Below are positions 8,266 through 15,779 of a DNA stretch of 33,819 nt, in pieces; within the stretch, counting starts at the first letter, position 1; every line of letters starts with the position of its first letter. Below the pieces are notes generated by a model. That model did no database searches. It had not been told where the DNA came from and worked only from the letters and a program-made list of their open reading frames with translations. Source of the DNA: an uncultured Gammaproteobacteria bacterium. GTDB lineage: Bacteria > Pseudomonadota > Gammaproteobacteria > HK1. The stretch spans positions 48,510-82,328 of the forward strand of contig CAMYJH010000027.1 in the NCBI GenBank assembly GCA_947258715.1, given 5' to 3'. The translations under genes and the position numbers were made by a program.

Positions 8266-8781
8266 TCAACCGGCTTTGAGCAGCGGTGCGAGCGTAAGGT
8301 CGGGAGAATTTTTCAAAGTCTGATAAACGACGCAGTAGCGCTCGGTGAGCTTCAAAAGACTTTGGAGCTGTTCCTCTCCGGCGTCGGTGTCCAGGTCGAA
8401 CTCGAGCCGAATGTCCCGGAAGCCCACGGGTGCAGCCTTGTCCACGCCCAGGGTGCCGCGGAAATCCAGATCGCCTTCCGCCCGCACTTTGCCCCCGCGC
8501 AGCTCGATTTCCAGTGCCGTTGCAACCGCTTTCAAGGTAACGCCGGCACAGGCCACCAGTGCTTCCAGCAGCATGTCGCCGGAGCATGCGAAGCTTCCGT
8601 CGCCGCCGGTCGCCGGGTGCAGCCCCGCCTCCACCAGGGCTTTGCCGGTATCGACCTTGCAGGAGATACTCTCCTCGCCGAGCACGCCTTCCGCTTCGAG
8701 CGTGATCACGGCCGAACTGGGATCATTCCTGTAGGCCGATTTGAGCGGCGCCTGCAGCGCCTTGAGGTCTCCCGATTTCAT
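8266..8781 (-). CDS. OsmC/Ohr family protein
   Basis: This 171-residue cytoplasmic protein has the OsmC fold signatures: GGDGSFACSGDMLLEALVACAGVTL near residues 58-82, with the first redox Cys in LVACAG, and ERYCVVYQTLK near residues 146-156 with the second Cys. OsmC-type proteins reduce organic hydroperoxides through this Cys pair, and some members have other thiol-dependent roles. The ATG overlaps the TAA of the upstream FimV-domain gene by one base (TAATG), so the two are probably translated together. That coupling is unusual, because the families have no known shared task. Substrate range is not visible. Confidence 0.88.
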   Translation of the reverse strand: MKSGDLKALQAPLKSAYRNDPSSAVITLEAEGVLGEESISCKVDTGKALVEAGLHPATGGDGSFACSGDMLLEALVACAGVTLKAVATALEIELRGGKVRAEGDLDFRGTLGVDKAAPVGFRDIRLEFDLDTDAGEEQLQSLLKLTERYCVVYQTLKNSPDLTLAPLLKAG

Positions 8782-9170
8782 TATGGCTGATTGAGAAGCA
8801 CCGTGTATTCCCGCAGCAACCTTCCGTTGGGCCAGGTCACTTCGATGATGAAGCTGAGATAGGGCTCGCGGATACGCTCTTTAGTGGTGATGCGAATGTG
8901 CCCTGCATTCTCCGCCGTCTCCACCGGCTCGAACCTGAGCTTTGTCAAGTAATAAGGCCGCGGAAGTCCCGCGCTCTCGAACACCTCGGGCTCGGCCAGG
9001 CGCACGGTCATGTTAATGATGTCGCCGGTCTTCACCGACACCAGATCGATTCGCGCATCGAGCCGCTGGTTCATTACCGACTGCACATCGAGCTCACCCA
9101 GACCGAGCGCTGAAGCGTTGTGCAAAGGAAACAACAGCAGTGCCCCAATGATTAGCGTTATGCGTCGCAT
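8781..9170 (-). CDS. Stand-alone FimV N-terminal domain protein, exported
   Basis: The 129-residue product starts with a signal peptide (MRRITLIIGALLLFPLHNASA) and continues directly with the FimV/TspA N-terminal domain: LGLGELDVQSVMNQRLDARI, then VRLAEPEVFESAGL, RPYYLTKLRFEPV, ITTKERIREPYL and the closing WPNGRLLREYTVLL. It stops two residues later. Full FimV is a large inner-membrane protein with a LysM motif and a cytoplasmic TPR tail, acting in type IV pilus assembly and polar placement; here only the periplasmic domain exists. The frame opens at ATG 9218, but ATG 9170 gives a proper signal peptide and has GAGGG upstream. Because the end falls exactly at the domain boundary, this looks like a real short protein rather than decay. 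Confidence 0.8.
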   Translation of the reverse strand: MRRITLIIGALLLFPLHNASALGLGELDVQSVMNQRLDARIDLVSVKTGDIINMTVRLAEPEVFESAGLPRPYYLTKLRFEPVETAENAGHIRITTKERIREPYLSFIIEVTWPNGRLLREYTVLLNQP

Positions 9171-9311
9171 TTGAGCAACCCTCTGAAAAAAGACATGCAA
9201 AATTTCTAATCGCGTCATTGCCGCTTCCTTACCGTGTTCACCACTCCTTAATTACCACTCCCGCGTCTTTGCGGTCCCTCACGGGCCTAAACCGATTCCC
9301 GCATCTGCACC

Positions 9312-9338
9312 GTCATGCCCGCGGAAACACGAATCCGG
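9312..9338 (+). repeat. Degenerate family A repeat
   Basis: GTCATGCCCGCGGAAACACG followed by AATCCGGTG matches the family A consensus start and end with several changes, including loss of the second palindrome arm. Confidence 0.4.
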
Positions 9339-9420
9339 TGGTCACTTCTTTCAATTAATCTCTTTGCTGCGCATGGCGCACGCTACGCGACCATATCGCC
9401 GCTTCCAGCCCTGCTTCGCC

Positions 9421-9476
9421 GTTCCCGCGAAAATTGTCCTTCTGAAAACGGGGAGCGGGAATCCAGTGAACAAACC
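9421..9476 (+). repeat. Family A repeat (expanded centre)
   Basis: It has TTCCCGCG on the left and GCGGGAATCCAGTGAACAAA on the right, with an enlarged centre. The shared tail AACAAACCC is also found after the copy at 9547-9574. Confidence 0.5.
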
Positions 9477-9546
9477 CCTCCTTCCTTCATTCAGTGGTGC
9501 GCACGGCGCGCCGTGCACATCATGCCGTCGCTTCCAGGTCTCGTTT

Positions 9547-9574
9547 GTCATTCCCGCGGAAGCGGGAATCCAGT
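9547..9574 (+). repeat. Family A repeat, best-conserved copy
   Basis: GTCATTCCCGCGGAAGCGGG followed by AATCCAGT is taken as the family consensus. Arms ATTCCCGC and GCGGGAAT form a perfect 8-bp stem around a four-base loop. Comparable ATTCCC-GGGAAT elements (for example dRS3 in Neisseria) are known targets for insertion and recombination. Confidence 0.65.
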
Positions 9575-9764
9575 CAACAAACCCTTCCTTTATTCGCTGC
9601 CGGGAATTGGCGCACTCTACATGGAACTCATCCCACATTCGCCATTCCCGAATGGTTCTGGCTTTCATGGAGAAAAATCCAGTAGAAAACAATTTTAGCT
9701 TTTGAAACCGTTTTCGCTTCGTGAGACGGATTCAACCGCTCGTTTCAAGCATAGCCGAATCTAC

Positions 9765-10544
9765 TCAAAGCGTCCCCGGATAGTTGCCGCCGTCTATGAC
9801 GATATTCTGGCCGGTAATGTAGCCCGCCTGAGCGCTGCAAAGAAACGCGCACAGCTCGCCGAACTCTTCCGGGTCACCGTAACGCTTTGCCGGGATACGC
9901 GCCTTGCGGGTCTCGTATTCTTTCTCGAAAGACGTTCCGGTTTTTTTCGCCACGTGTTCGATATTCGAGCGCATGCGGTCGGTTTCGAATGCCCCTGGTA
10001 GGATGCCGTTGATGGTGACGCCCTTGTCGGCGATCTGGCGCGCGACGCCGGCGACGAAACCAGTGAGACCTGCCCGCGCGCCGTTGGAAAGACCCAGGGT
10101 CGAAATGGGCGCCTTCACCGCGCTGGAGGTGATGTTGACTATGCGCCCGAAGCCGCGTTCGCACATGCCGTCGACGCTGGCGCGGATCAGCTCGATAGGG
10201 GTAAGCATGTTAGCGTTGAGCGCCGCCTGCCATTCGTTGAGACTCCATTCGCGAAAATCCCCTGCGGGTGGTCCTCCGGCATTGTTTACCAGGATATCGG
10301 GATGAAGAAAGGCTTGAAGCAGCCTGGCGCGCCCTTCCTCGGTGGTGACATCGCAGCAAATGGCGTCCACCTGGCCGCGCGCCGTCTTGCGCACTTCGTC
10401 GGCGGCTTCTTCCAGCGTCGATTCCGTTCGCCCGTTCATAAGGACGTGAGCGCCCTCCCGGGCAAGCGACGTGGCGCAGGCCTTACCCAACCCCTTGCTG
10501 GATGCACACACAATGGCGCGTTTCCCCTCGAGTTTGAGGTCCAT
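9765..10544 (-). CDS. SDR family oxidoreductase lacking canonical Tyr/Lys
   Basis: The 259-residue protein is a short-chain dehydrogenase/reductase by fold: the dinucleotide-binding start is VCASSKGLGKA (TGxxxGxG-like) near residue 13, NNAGGP near residue 87, and NITSSAV near residue 138 with the catalytic-region Ser. The usual YxxxK is replaced: the aligned block is LSNGARAGLTGF, so Ser stands for Tyr and Arg for Lys. A subset of 3-oxoacyl-ACP reductase-like SDRs shows this change, and their activity is uncertain. The C-terminus GYITGQNIVIDGGNYPG is typical for the classical group. ATG 10544 is preceded by AAGGAGGAG, a near-perfect ribosome site. The substrate is unknown and the gene stands alone. 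Confidence 0.88.
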   Translation of the reverse strand: MDLKLEGKRAIVCASSKGLGKACATSLAREGAHVLMNGRTESTLEEAADEVRKTARGQVDAICCDVTTEEGRARLLQAFLHPDILVNNAGGPPAGDFREWSLNEWQAALNANMLTPIELIRASVDGMCERGFGRIVNITSSAVKAPISTLGLSNGARAGLTGFVAGVARQIADKGVTINGILPGAFETDRMRSNIEHVAKKTGTSFEKEYETRKARIPAKRYGDPEEFGELCAFLCSAQAGYITGQNIVIDGGNYPGTL

Positions 10545-10646
10545 TCAACTCCTCCTTATTTGGCGCTTTGTTGATGAAAATTGTGGGCCGAAGGTGAAAT
10601 CAAAAGTCTCGCCGTCTCCACACTAGCGATCGTTCCCTCACCGCTT

Positions 10647-10676
10647 GTCATTCCCGAAAAAGCTGGAATCCAGTAA
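10647..10676 (+). repeat. Family A repeat
   Basis: GTCATTCCCGAAAAAGCTGG followed by AATCCAGTAA is a diverged copy. A half copy (CTCCCGGCAGAAGCGGGAAT) follows at about 10698-10717. Both lie in the spacer upstream of tldD. Confidence 0.5.
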
Positions 10677-10831
10677 ACATGATTTTCCACCATCTTACTC
10701 CCGGCAGAAGCGGGAATTATGCGGTGTCAACATGACAGACCCCGTTCAAAGGATGCCTTCGATCTTTCTGCATGGGCATTATACTTGTCCATCCCGAGGC
10801 TGCCTCACGATTGAACTATCTAAAACTGCCC

Positions 10832-12295
10832 ATGCGAGACAGAGCTTCAACCGACGCGATCGAAAAGTCTTTCGAGCGCCTCGCCCAGGGCATCGACCAT
10901 TGCGTGCTCAGACTGGTGGAGAAACGCCGGCTGGGCGTTAGCGTACGTCTCGATGTGCCCGAGCCCGTTTTAAACGATCACGTCTCGGGCTGCATGCTGA
11001 CCGTGGTTGAGGACGGCGGCGCCGGCTACGCGGCCACCGGCGATCTGTCGGAGGGGGGACTCGAACTTGCGCTCAAAGATGCCCGCGATCGGGCAAAGCT
11101 TACCGCCAGCCACCGGCTGTTCGACGCGGCCCGGCTGCCGATCCCGGCTGACCGGGCCCGTGTGGATAACCGCTCCGCGGGAGGCCTGCCGGGGGTCACC
11201 GACTGCCTGGCGATGACGTCCGATGCAAGCAGGCGCATCAAGGCGGCCGCCACGAACGCCAAGGCGATGGATAAGATCGCCGACTGGTCCGCCGCCATCG
11301 AAGTGGCGGAATGCCACAGCCTGCTGCTCTCCAGCGCCGGCGCGCGAATCGAACAGTCCTACGGATACGTCAGCCCCGGGCTTTCGGTAGTCGCCCGCGA
11401 CCACGGGCAGAGCCAACAGCGCTCCCATGGCGACGGTCACATGGCGCGGCAGGGCGGACTCGAGCAGCTCGATGTTGTCGACTTCGCCGAACACGGCGAG
11501 CGGCTTGTTGGTGAGGCTCTTGCGCTGCTTCGAGCGCCGGAGTGCCCGACAGAAAACACGGACGTGCTGCTGATGCCGGGACAGATGATCCTTCAGCTTC
11601 ACGAAAGCGTCGGGCATCCGCTGGAGCTTGATCGCATTCTCGGCGACGAACGCAACTACGCCGGCGGCAGCTTTGTCACCCCGGAAATGATCGGCAGCTA
11701 TCAGTATGGAGCCGAGTGTCTCAACGTGGTTTTCGATCCGCGGGTCCCCAACGAGCTCGCGAGTTACGCCTACGACGATGACGGCACGCGCGCGGAACGG
11801 CACGATCTGATCAAAGACGGGATACTCGTCGGCGCCATCGGCAGCGCCAGCTCCAGCTTGCGCGCCGGCATACCCGCGGCGGCCAGCGGCCGAGCGAGCA
11901 GCTGGAACCGTCCGCCCATCGACCGCATGGCCAACATCAACCTGTTGCCGGGAGACCACGACCTCGGCGCGCTGTTGGCTTCCGTCGAGCGTGGGGTGCT
12001 CATGGACACCAACCGCTCCTGGTCCATCGATCATTTGAGAAACAAGTTCCAGTTCGGATGCGAGATCGGCTGGCTGATCGAAGACGGCGAGCGCAAGGGC
12101 TTGATAAGGAACCCCGGGTACAGGGGCGTTTCGGCCAATTTCTGGCGCAGCCTGGATCGGGTCGGGGATCGGAGCACCGAAGCCGTTCTCGGCACCCTCG
12201 ATTGCGGCAAGGGCGAGCCCAACCAGCTGATGCAGGTGGGCCATTCGACCCCCGCCTGCGTGTTTCGCAATGTCCAGGTATTCGGCGGTGGTTGA
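10832..12295 (+). CDS. tldD: TldD family metalloprotease
   Basis: The product (487 residues from ATG 10832) is a TldD-type zinc metalloprotease. The HExxxH zinc site is HESVGHPLELDR, with its first His near residue 257; GTLDCGKGEPNQLMQVGHS near the C-terminus supplies the conserved Cys region. TldD and TldE form a heterodimer in which only TldD carries the zinc site; it degrades unfolded peptides and matures microcin B17 or assists antitoxin decay in E. coli. The frame can start at ATG 10772, but that adds 20 residues with no family match, and a TATACT box lies inside the extension at 10780-10785. ATG 10832 gives the usual length, although neither start has a clear ribosome site. It overlaps the next gene by 26 bases, so they form one unit. 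Confidence 0.9.
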   Translation: MRDRASTDAIEKSFERLAQGIDHCVLRLVEKRRLGVSVRLDVPEPVLNDHVSGCMLTVVEDGGAGYAATGDLSEGGLELALKDARDRAKLTASHRLFDAARLPIPADRARVDNRSAGGLPGVTDCLAMTSDASRRIKAAATNAKAMDKIADWSAAIEVAECHSLLLSSAGARIEQSYGYVSPGLSVVARDHGQSQQRSHGDGHMARQGGLEQLDVVDFAEHGERLVGEALALLRAPECPTENTDVLLMPGQMILQLHESVGHPLELDRILGDERNYAGGSFVTPEMIGSYQYGAECLNVVFDPRVPNELASYAYDDDGTRAERHDLIKDGILVGAIGSASSSLRAGIPAAASGRASSWNRPPIDRMANINLLPGDHDLGALLASVERGVLMDTNRSWSIDHLRNKFQFGCEIGWLIEDGERKGLIRNPGYRGVSANFWRSLDRVGDRSTEAVLGTLDCGKGEPNQLMQVGHSTPACVFRNVQVFGGG

Positions 12296-13607
12296 GCGCG
12301 AATGTTTCTATACCCTTGCTGACCGGGCCGCCGCACAAGCGGAAAGTGGCGAAGTGGCCTTACTCAACCTGCGCGGCGAATGCTCGGATTTCATCCGCTA
12401 CAACCGCACCCGGATTCGCCAGGCGGGACGCGTGCGGCAAGCGAGGCTGCGACTGACTCTGGTACGGGACCGACGTCAGGCAAGCGCGACTTTCGACCTT
12501 TCCGGCGACGAAAGCGCGGACCGCTTGCGGCTCGAATCGGTTCTCGGCGAGCTACGGCAGTTGTGCAAGATGCTGCCCGAGGATCCTTATCTACATTTTG
12601 CCACTGCGGTGAACAGCACCGATCGGACGGAACCCACCTCGCTTCCCCGCGCCGGAGAAGCGACGGCGCAAATCGTCACGGCCTTTGACGGACTGGACAT
12701 GACCGGCGTCTGGGCCTGCGGAGAGAGCTGTTCCGGATTCGCGAACAGCATGGGCCAAAAGAACTGGCATGCCGTTGGCAGCTTCAACTTCGACTGCAGC
12801 GTGCACGACGGTACCCAGAGCGTGAAGCACAGCCTTGCCGGGCAAAATTTCGACGCCGACGCACTCAACGCGACTGCCGCACAGGCAAGACAGACCCTTT
12901 CCATACTCTCTCGTCCACCCAAGCGTTTGGATCCAGGCAGATACCGCGCCTACCTGGCGCCCGAGGCCATGGGAGACATCCTGGGGCTGTTGAGCTGGGG
13001 CGGCTTCGGGCTCAAGAGTCATCGCAGCGGGCGCTCTCCCCTGATGCGTCTTGTGGATGGCGACGTTCACCTGGATCCCCGTGTCTTCGTTGATGAAGAC
13101 GTCGCCTCAGGATTTGCGCCGGCCTTCACCGGCGAAGGTTTCGTTCGCCCGCAGCGGGTGCCTCTGATCGAAGGCGGACGTTTTGCATCTTGCCTGGTGG
13201 ACGCGCGCAGCGCCCAGGAATTCGGACACAGCGTCAACGCCTCGGCGGAGGCGCCGCAGTCTCTAGACATGGCCCCGGGGGCGCTCGCCGATGAGGACGT
13301 TTTGCGCGCGCTGGACACGGGGATTTACGTCTCCAACGTCTGGTATCTCAACTTCTCGGATCGCAACGCCTGTCGCATTACCGGTATGACGCGTTTCGCC
13401 TGCTTATGGGTCGAAGGCGGCGTGCCGCAAGGGCCTATCGAGCCCATGCGTTTCGACGACACGCTTTACGGCCTGCTCGGCGAACGGCTTTTGGAACTTT
13501 CCCGAAACCGTCCATTGAGCCTCGATCCCGATACCTACGAGGGGCGATCCTTTAGCAGCGCGCGCCTGCCGGGAGCGCTGGTGGAAGGGCTTAGGCTCGC
13601 GCTTTGA
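12270..13607 (+). CDS. TldE/PmbA family partner protein
   Basis: The 445-residue product is the TldE-like partner of the preceding TldD. It shares the overall fold but has no HExxxH motif, as expected for the non-zinc subunit. Recognisable blocks include FTGEGFVRPQRVPLIEGGRF in the C-terminal half and YVSNVWYLNFSDRNACRITG with MTRFACLWVEGG, the usual end of the TldE domain. Together with TldD it should form the cytosolic heterodimeric protease. ATG 12270 lies inside the tldD reading frame; the 26-base overlap implies translational coupling and equal dosage. The subfamily is the cofactor-like TldD/PmbA branch rather than the E. coli pmbA orthologue with certainty, so no symbol is given. Confidence 0.85.
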   Translation: MSRYSAVVERECFYTLADRAAAQAESGEVALLNLRGECSDFIRYNRTRIRQAGRVRQARLRLTLVRDRRQASATFDLSGDESADRLRLESVLGELRQLCKMLPEDPYLHFATAVNSTDRTEPTSLPRAGEATAQIVTAFDGLDMTGVWACGESCSGFANSMGQKNWHAVGSFNFDCSVHDGTQSVKHSLAGQNFDADALNATAAQARQTLSILSRPPKRLDPGRYRAYLAPEAMGDILGLLSWGGFGLKSHRSGRSPLMRLVDGDVHLDPRVFVDEDVASGFAPAFTGEGFVRPQRVPLIEGGRFASCLVDARSAQEFGHSVNASAEAPQSLDMAPGALADEDVLRALDTGIYVSNVWYLNFSDRNACRITGMTRFACLWVEGGVPQGPIEPMRFDDTLYGLLGERLLELSRNRPLSLDPDTYEGRSFSSARLPGALVEGLRLAL

Positions 13608-13652
13608 GGACGTGATCTGAAGTCGATAACGGTCCGGCTGAGGGAACCGGAT

Positions 13653-13682
13653 GTAGGGCACAGTAGCGCAGCGTATTGCGCC
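13653..13682 (-). repeat. Palindromic repeat, family C
   Basis: GTAGGGCACAGTAGCGCAGC followed by GTATTGCGCC is a diverged inverse copy of the element at 19680-19709 (GGCGCAATACGCT..GCGCCCTAC). It lies in the tldE-agmatinase spacer. Confidence 0.5.
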
Positions 13683-13693
13683 GGAATCTTCGC

Positions 13694-13716
13694 GGGGTGC
13701 GCCGCGCACACCATCG
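13694..13716 (+). repeat. Palindromic repeat, family D
   Basis: GGGGTGCGCCGCGCACACC is close to GTAGGGTGCGCCGTGCGCACC at 19733-19757. In both places a family C copy sits directly upstream, so C and D may travel as one composite element. Confidence 0.45.
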
Positions 13717-13742
13717 CAAGCCTCCGACCGATCGCTCGAAAG

Positions 13743-13768
13743 CTTCGCGAGCAAGCTCGCTCTTACTA
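13743..13768 (+). repeat. REP-like palindrome, family B
   Basis: CTTCGCGAGCAAGCTCGCTC with TTACTA following has arms GCGAGC and GCTCGC. It pairs with the opposite-facing copy at 13809-13833. Confidence 0.55.
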
Positions 13769-13808
13769 AAGGCCCGTCGCCGATCTTGAGCAAAGACCAC
13801 CGGAACGT

Positions 13809-13833
13809 CGTAGGAGCGGCCTTGGCCGCGAAT
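13809..13833 (-). repeat. REP-like palindrome, family B, inverted
   Basis: GTAGGAGCGGCCTTGGCCGC followed by GAATC is the reverse-oriented form of family B. With 13743-13768 it makes an inverted REP pair, the layout typical of REP doublets (REPINs). Confidence 0.6.
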
Positions 13834-13885
13834 CTTCCAGTGCACATGCTGAAGATGTAGAGTGCACCGCGCGCGCTGAATCACC

Positions 13886-14860
13886 ATGGCAAAGTCGAAA
13901 CAAAAACCGATCCCCCCCATAAGCGGCACCAAGGTGCCGCGTTTCGCCGGGCCGTCCACCTTCGCCCGCTTGCCTGAGCTTCGCGACGTGCCGGGCTGTG
14001 ACGTGGCGGTGCTGGGGATCCCCTTTGACGCCGGCACCAGCTATCGCCCCGGTGCCCGTTTCGGTCCGCAGGCCATCCGCCAGGCCTCGCGGCATCTGCG
14101 TACACAGTTTCACCCGGCCTACGACACCGAGCCGTTCACCACCCTGCAGGCGGCCGACGCCGGAGACGTCACCTGCAACCCGTTTTCCATCCAGGAAGCC
14201 ATCGGCCAGATCGAGACCGCCGCCACGGAGCTTTTGAGCGAGGTCAACGCAATCGTCAGCCTGGGCGGCGATCACACCATCGCGCTTCCGCTGCTGCGCG
14301 CCGTGAATCACCACTTCGGCCAGGTCGCGCTGGTGCACTTCGACGCTCACCTGGATACCTGGGACACCTATTTCGGCGCGCCCTACACCCACGGCACCCC
14401 TTTTCGGCGCGCCGCCGAGGAGAAGCTATTCCGCGACGACGCCTCCATGCACGTGGGGATCCGTGGCCCGCTCTACAGCCGCCAAGATCTGGTTGACGAT
14501 CGCGAGCTCGGTTTCAAGGTGGTGCACTGTGACGAGTTCGAGGCCGAGGGCGTCGATGCCGTGGTGGCGCGCATCCGCGAACGGGTGGGCAATCATCCCA
14601 TGTACCTCTCCATCGATATCGACGTGCTGGATCCCGCCCACGCCCCGGGCACCGGCACGCCGGAGGCCGCCGGGATGACCAGCCGCGAACTCTTCAACGT
14701 GTTGCGGGGGCTGGCGGGACTCAGACTGGTGTCCGCAGACATTGTCGAAGTGGCGCCTGCCTACGATCACGCCGAGCTCACATCCCTCGCCGGAGCCACG
14801 CTCGCCTTCGAGATCATCAATATGCTGGTGAGAAGCCCTGAGATCGCACGCAAGCGCTAA
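13886..14860 (+). CDS. Agmatinase-type ureohydrolase
   Basis: This 324-residue cytoplasmic enzyme belongs to the arginase/agmatinase superfamily. The binuclear manganese ligands are all present: SLGGDHT (His130), HFDAHLD (Asp153, His155, Asp157) and SIDIDVLDP (Asp244, Asp246), followed by the family block APGTGTPEAAGM. The length and the start of the conserved region (VLGIPFDAGTSYRPGARFGP) are typical of agmatinase, which turns agmatine into putrescine and urea. Related guanidino-acid hydrolases and guanidinases share these motifs, so the substrate is not certain and the symbol speB is not assigned. ATG 13886 has no good ribosome site. A REP-like pair lies just upstream and four tandem hairpins lie downstream. 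Confidence 0.88.
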   Translation: MAKSKQKPIPPISGTKVPRFAGPSTFARLPELRDVPGCDVAVLGIPFDAGTSYRPGARFGPQAIRQASRHLRTQFHPAYDTEPFTTLQAADAGDVTCNPFSIQEAIGQIETAATELLSEVNAIVSLGGDHTIALPLLRAVNHHFGQVALVHFDAHLDTWDTYFGAPYTHGTPFRRAAEEKLFRDDASMHVGIRGPLYSRQDLVDDRELGFKVVHCDEFEAEGVDAVVARIRERVGNHPMYLSIDIDVLDPAHAPGTGTPEAAGMTSRELFNVLRGLAGLRLVSADIVEVAPAYDHAELTSLAGATLAFEIINMLVRSPEIARKR

Positions 14861-14892
14861 ACAGCCTGCGACGACACATTTTCTAAAGGAAG

Positions 14893-15007
14893 CTCTGAAT
14901 AATTCCATCCCTGGAATTTTCAGAGTCGGCAAGTGAAAACGCGGTTTCCACTTGCCTCACGAATCCAATGACTTACAGTCATCGGATTCGGAAAGCCCCT
15001 GCTTTCC
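14893..15007 (+). repeat. Four consecutive stem-loops
   Basis: Four hairpins follow one another with few bases between them. Hairpin 1 pairs CTCTGAA.AATTCC (14893-14906) with GGAATTTTCAGAG (14913-14925). Hairpin 2 pairs GGCAAGTG (14928-14935) with CACTTGCC (14949-14956), extended inside by AAAC/GTTT. Hairpin 3 pairs CGAATCC and ATGACT (14960-14973) with AGTCAT and GGATTCG (14977-14990). Hairpin 4 pairs GGAAAGC (14990-14996) with GCTTTCC (15001-15007). None is followed by a long T run, so this is not a plain terminator. It may be a structured 3' UTR, a MITE-like element or a recombination site; I cannot decide. Confidence 0.7.
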
Positions 15008-15104
15008 CGCGTTTTGTTCCTTTTTGCGCTGATTTTCCGACGCCATTCTCAGTAATGTGCGCCGCGTCCGGACGCGGTTAAAAGGCCTGGCTACCATTGT
15101 TTTT

Positions 15105-15722
15105 ATGCGCCGCAGACGCTTTTTTCGACGACTTTCATCGCGCCGGAGCTCGACGCTGTCCCGCTGGTGGACCAATTTGCGCTTCTTCTGGTACACGGGC
15201 AGCAAGGGCACATGGATCTTTGCGCTGTGTTTCACTGCGGTTGTGTCCGTGTCCGGTTATCTGATGTACGCGGTGATTGCAAAGTATCCGGACAAGAGGG
15301 AGCTTACCTGCCTTGCCCTCAACATTTACTTCGAGTCCCGGGGAGAATCGACGGCGGGCCAGCAGGCCGTGGCGGAAGTCACCATGAACCGCGTCTCGTC
15401 GAAGCGTTACCCGAATTCGGTTTGCGAGGTGGTCTACGAGAAGAAATGGGATCGGCTTCGCAAGCGTTACGTGGGCGCATTTTCGTGGACCGAGTTTGAA
15501 TCCCGCCCGCTTCCCAAAGGCAAAGCGTGGGGCCGCGCCCAGAAGGCAGCGATGGACGTCTATTTCGGCCGCGCGGAGCCCGTGCTGAAAGGCGCCACGC
15601 TCTACCACTCGGTCAACATCCGGCCCAGCTGGGCCCGGGGTGTCAAGCCGGTCGCCCGCATCGGAAGGCATGTCTTTTACAACAAGGGGCGCCTCGCGAG
15701 ATCGAAAAAACGGGCGAGCTGA
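15105..15722 (+). CDS. Cell wall hydrolase, SleB-like (Hydrolase_2), membrane-anchored
   Basis: The product is about 205 residues. A strongly basic N-terminus (MRRRRFFRRLSSRRSS) is followed by one membrane segment (IFALCFTAVVSVSGYLMYAVI) and then the PF07486 hydrolase domain: CLALNIYFESRGES with the catalytic-type Glu, GQQAVAEVTMNRV, YPNSVCEVVY and FSWTEF, ending with ATLYHSVNIRPSW. SleB-type enzymes are lytic transglycosylase-like and cleave peptidoglycan glycan strands; outside spore formers they act in wall remodelling. The inside-positive rule predicts the domain is periplasmic. The frame can begin at GTG 15057; ATG 15105 is preferred, though neither has a clear ribosome site. It follows the four-hairpin region, which may affect its expression. 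Confidence 0.85.
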   Translation: MRRRRFFRRLSSRRSSTLSRWWTNLRFFWYTGSKGTWIFALCFTAVVSVSGYLMYAVIAKYPDKRELTCLALNIYFESRGESTAGQQAVAEVTMNRVSSKRYPNSVCEVVYEKKWDRLRKRYVGAFSWTEFESRPLPKGKAWGRAQKAAMDVYFGRAEPVLKGATLYHSVNIRPSWARGVKPVARIGRHVFYNKGRLARSKKRAS

Positions 15723-15779
15723 AGGCTTGAAGCTTGAGGCTTGAGGCTGCAAGACACTCGCCGTATCGACTTTTTCCCT

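Larger units (their letters stand above)
9171..9764. other. Repeat-rich intergenic region, no gene seen
   Basis: The gap between the FimV-domain gene and the SDR gene holds at least three copies of repeat family A (9312-9338 degenerate, 9421-9476, 9547-9574) and a palindrome around 9497-9519 (TGCGCACGGCGCGCCGTGCA). Open frames across it are repeat-derived and share the string NPVNKP/QSTNPS through different copies, so they are not genes. Confidence 0.65.

Noticed and set aside
9421..9600. CRISPR-like spacing of family A repeats
   Set aside because: The copies differ in length and centre, the spacing is irregular, and no cas gene is present.
9301..9705. Short open frames with recurring NPVNKP / QSTNPS strings
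   Set aside because: They come from translation of repeat family A copies, not from genes.
10970..12244. Open frame of 424 codons on the minus strand across tldD
   Set aside because: The plus strand carries the complete TldD motif set; the minus frame has shadow composition.
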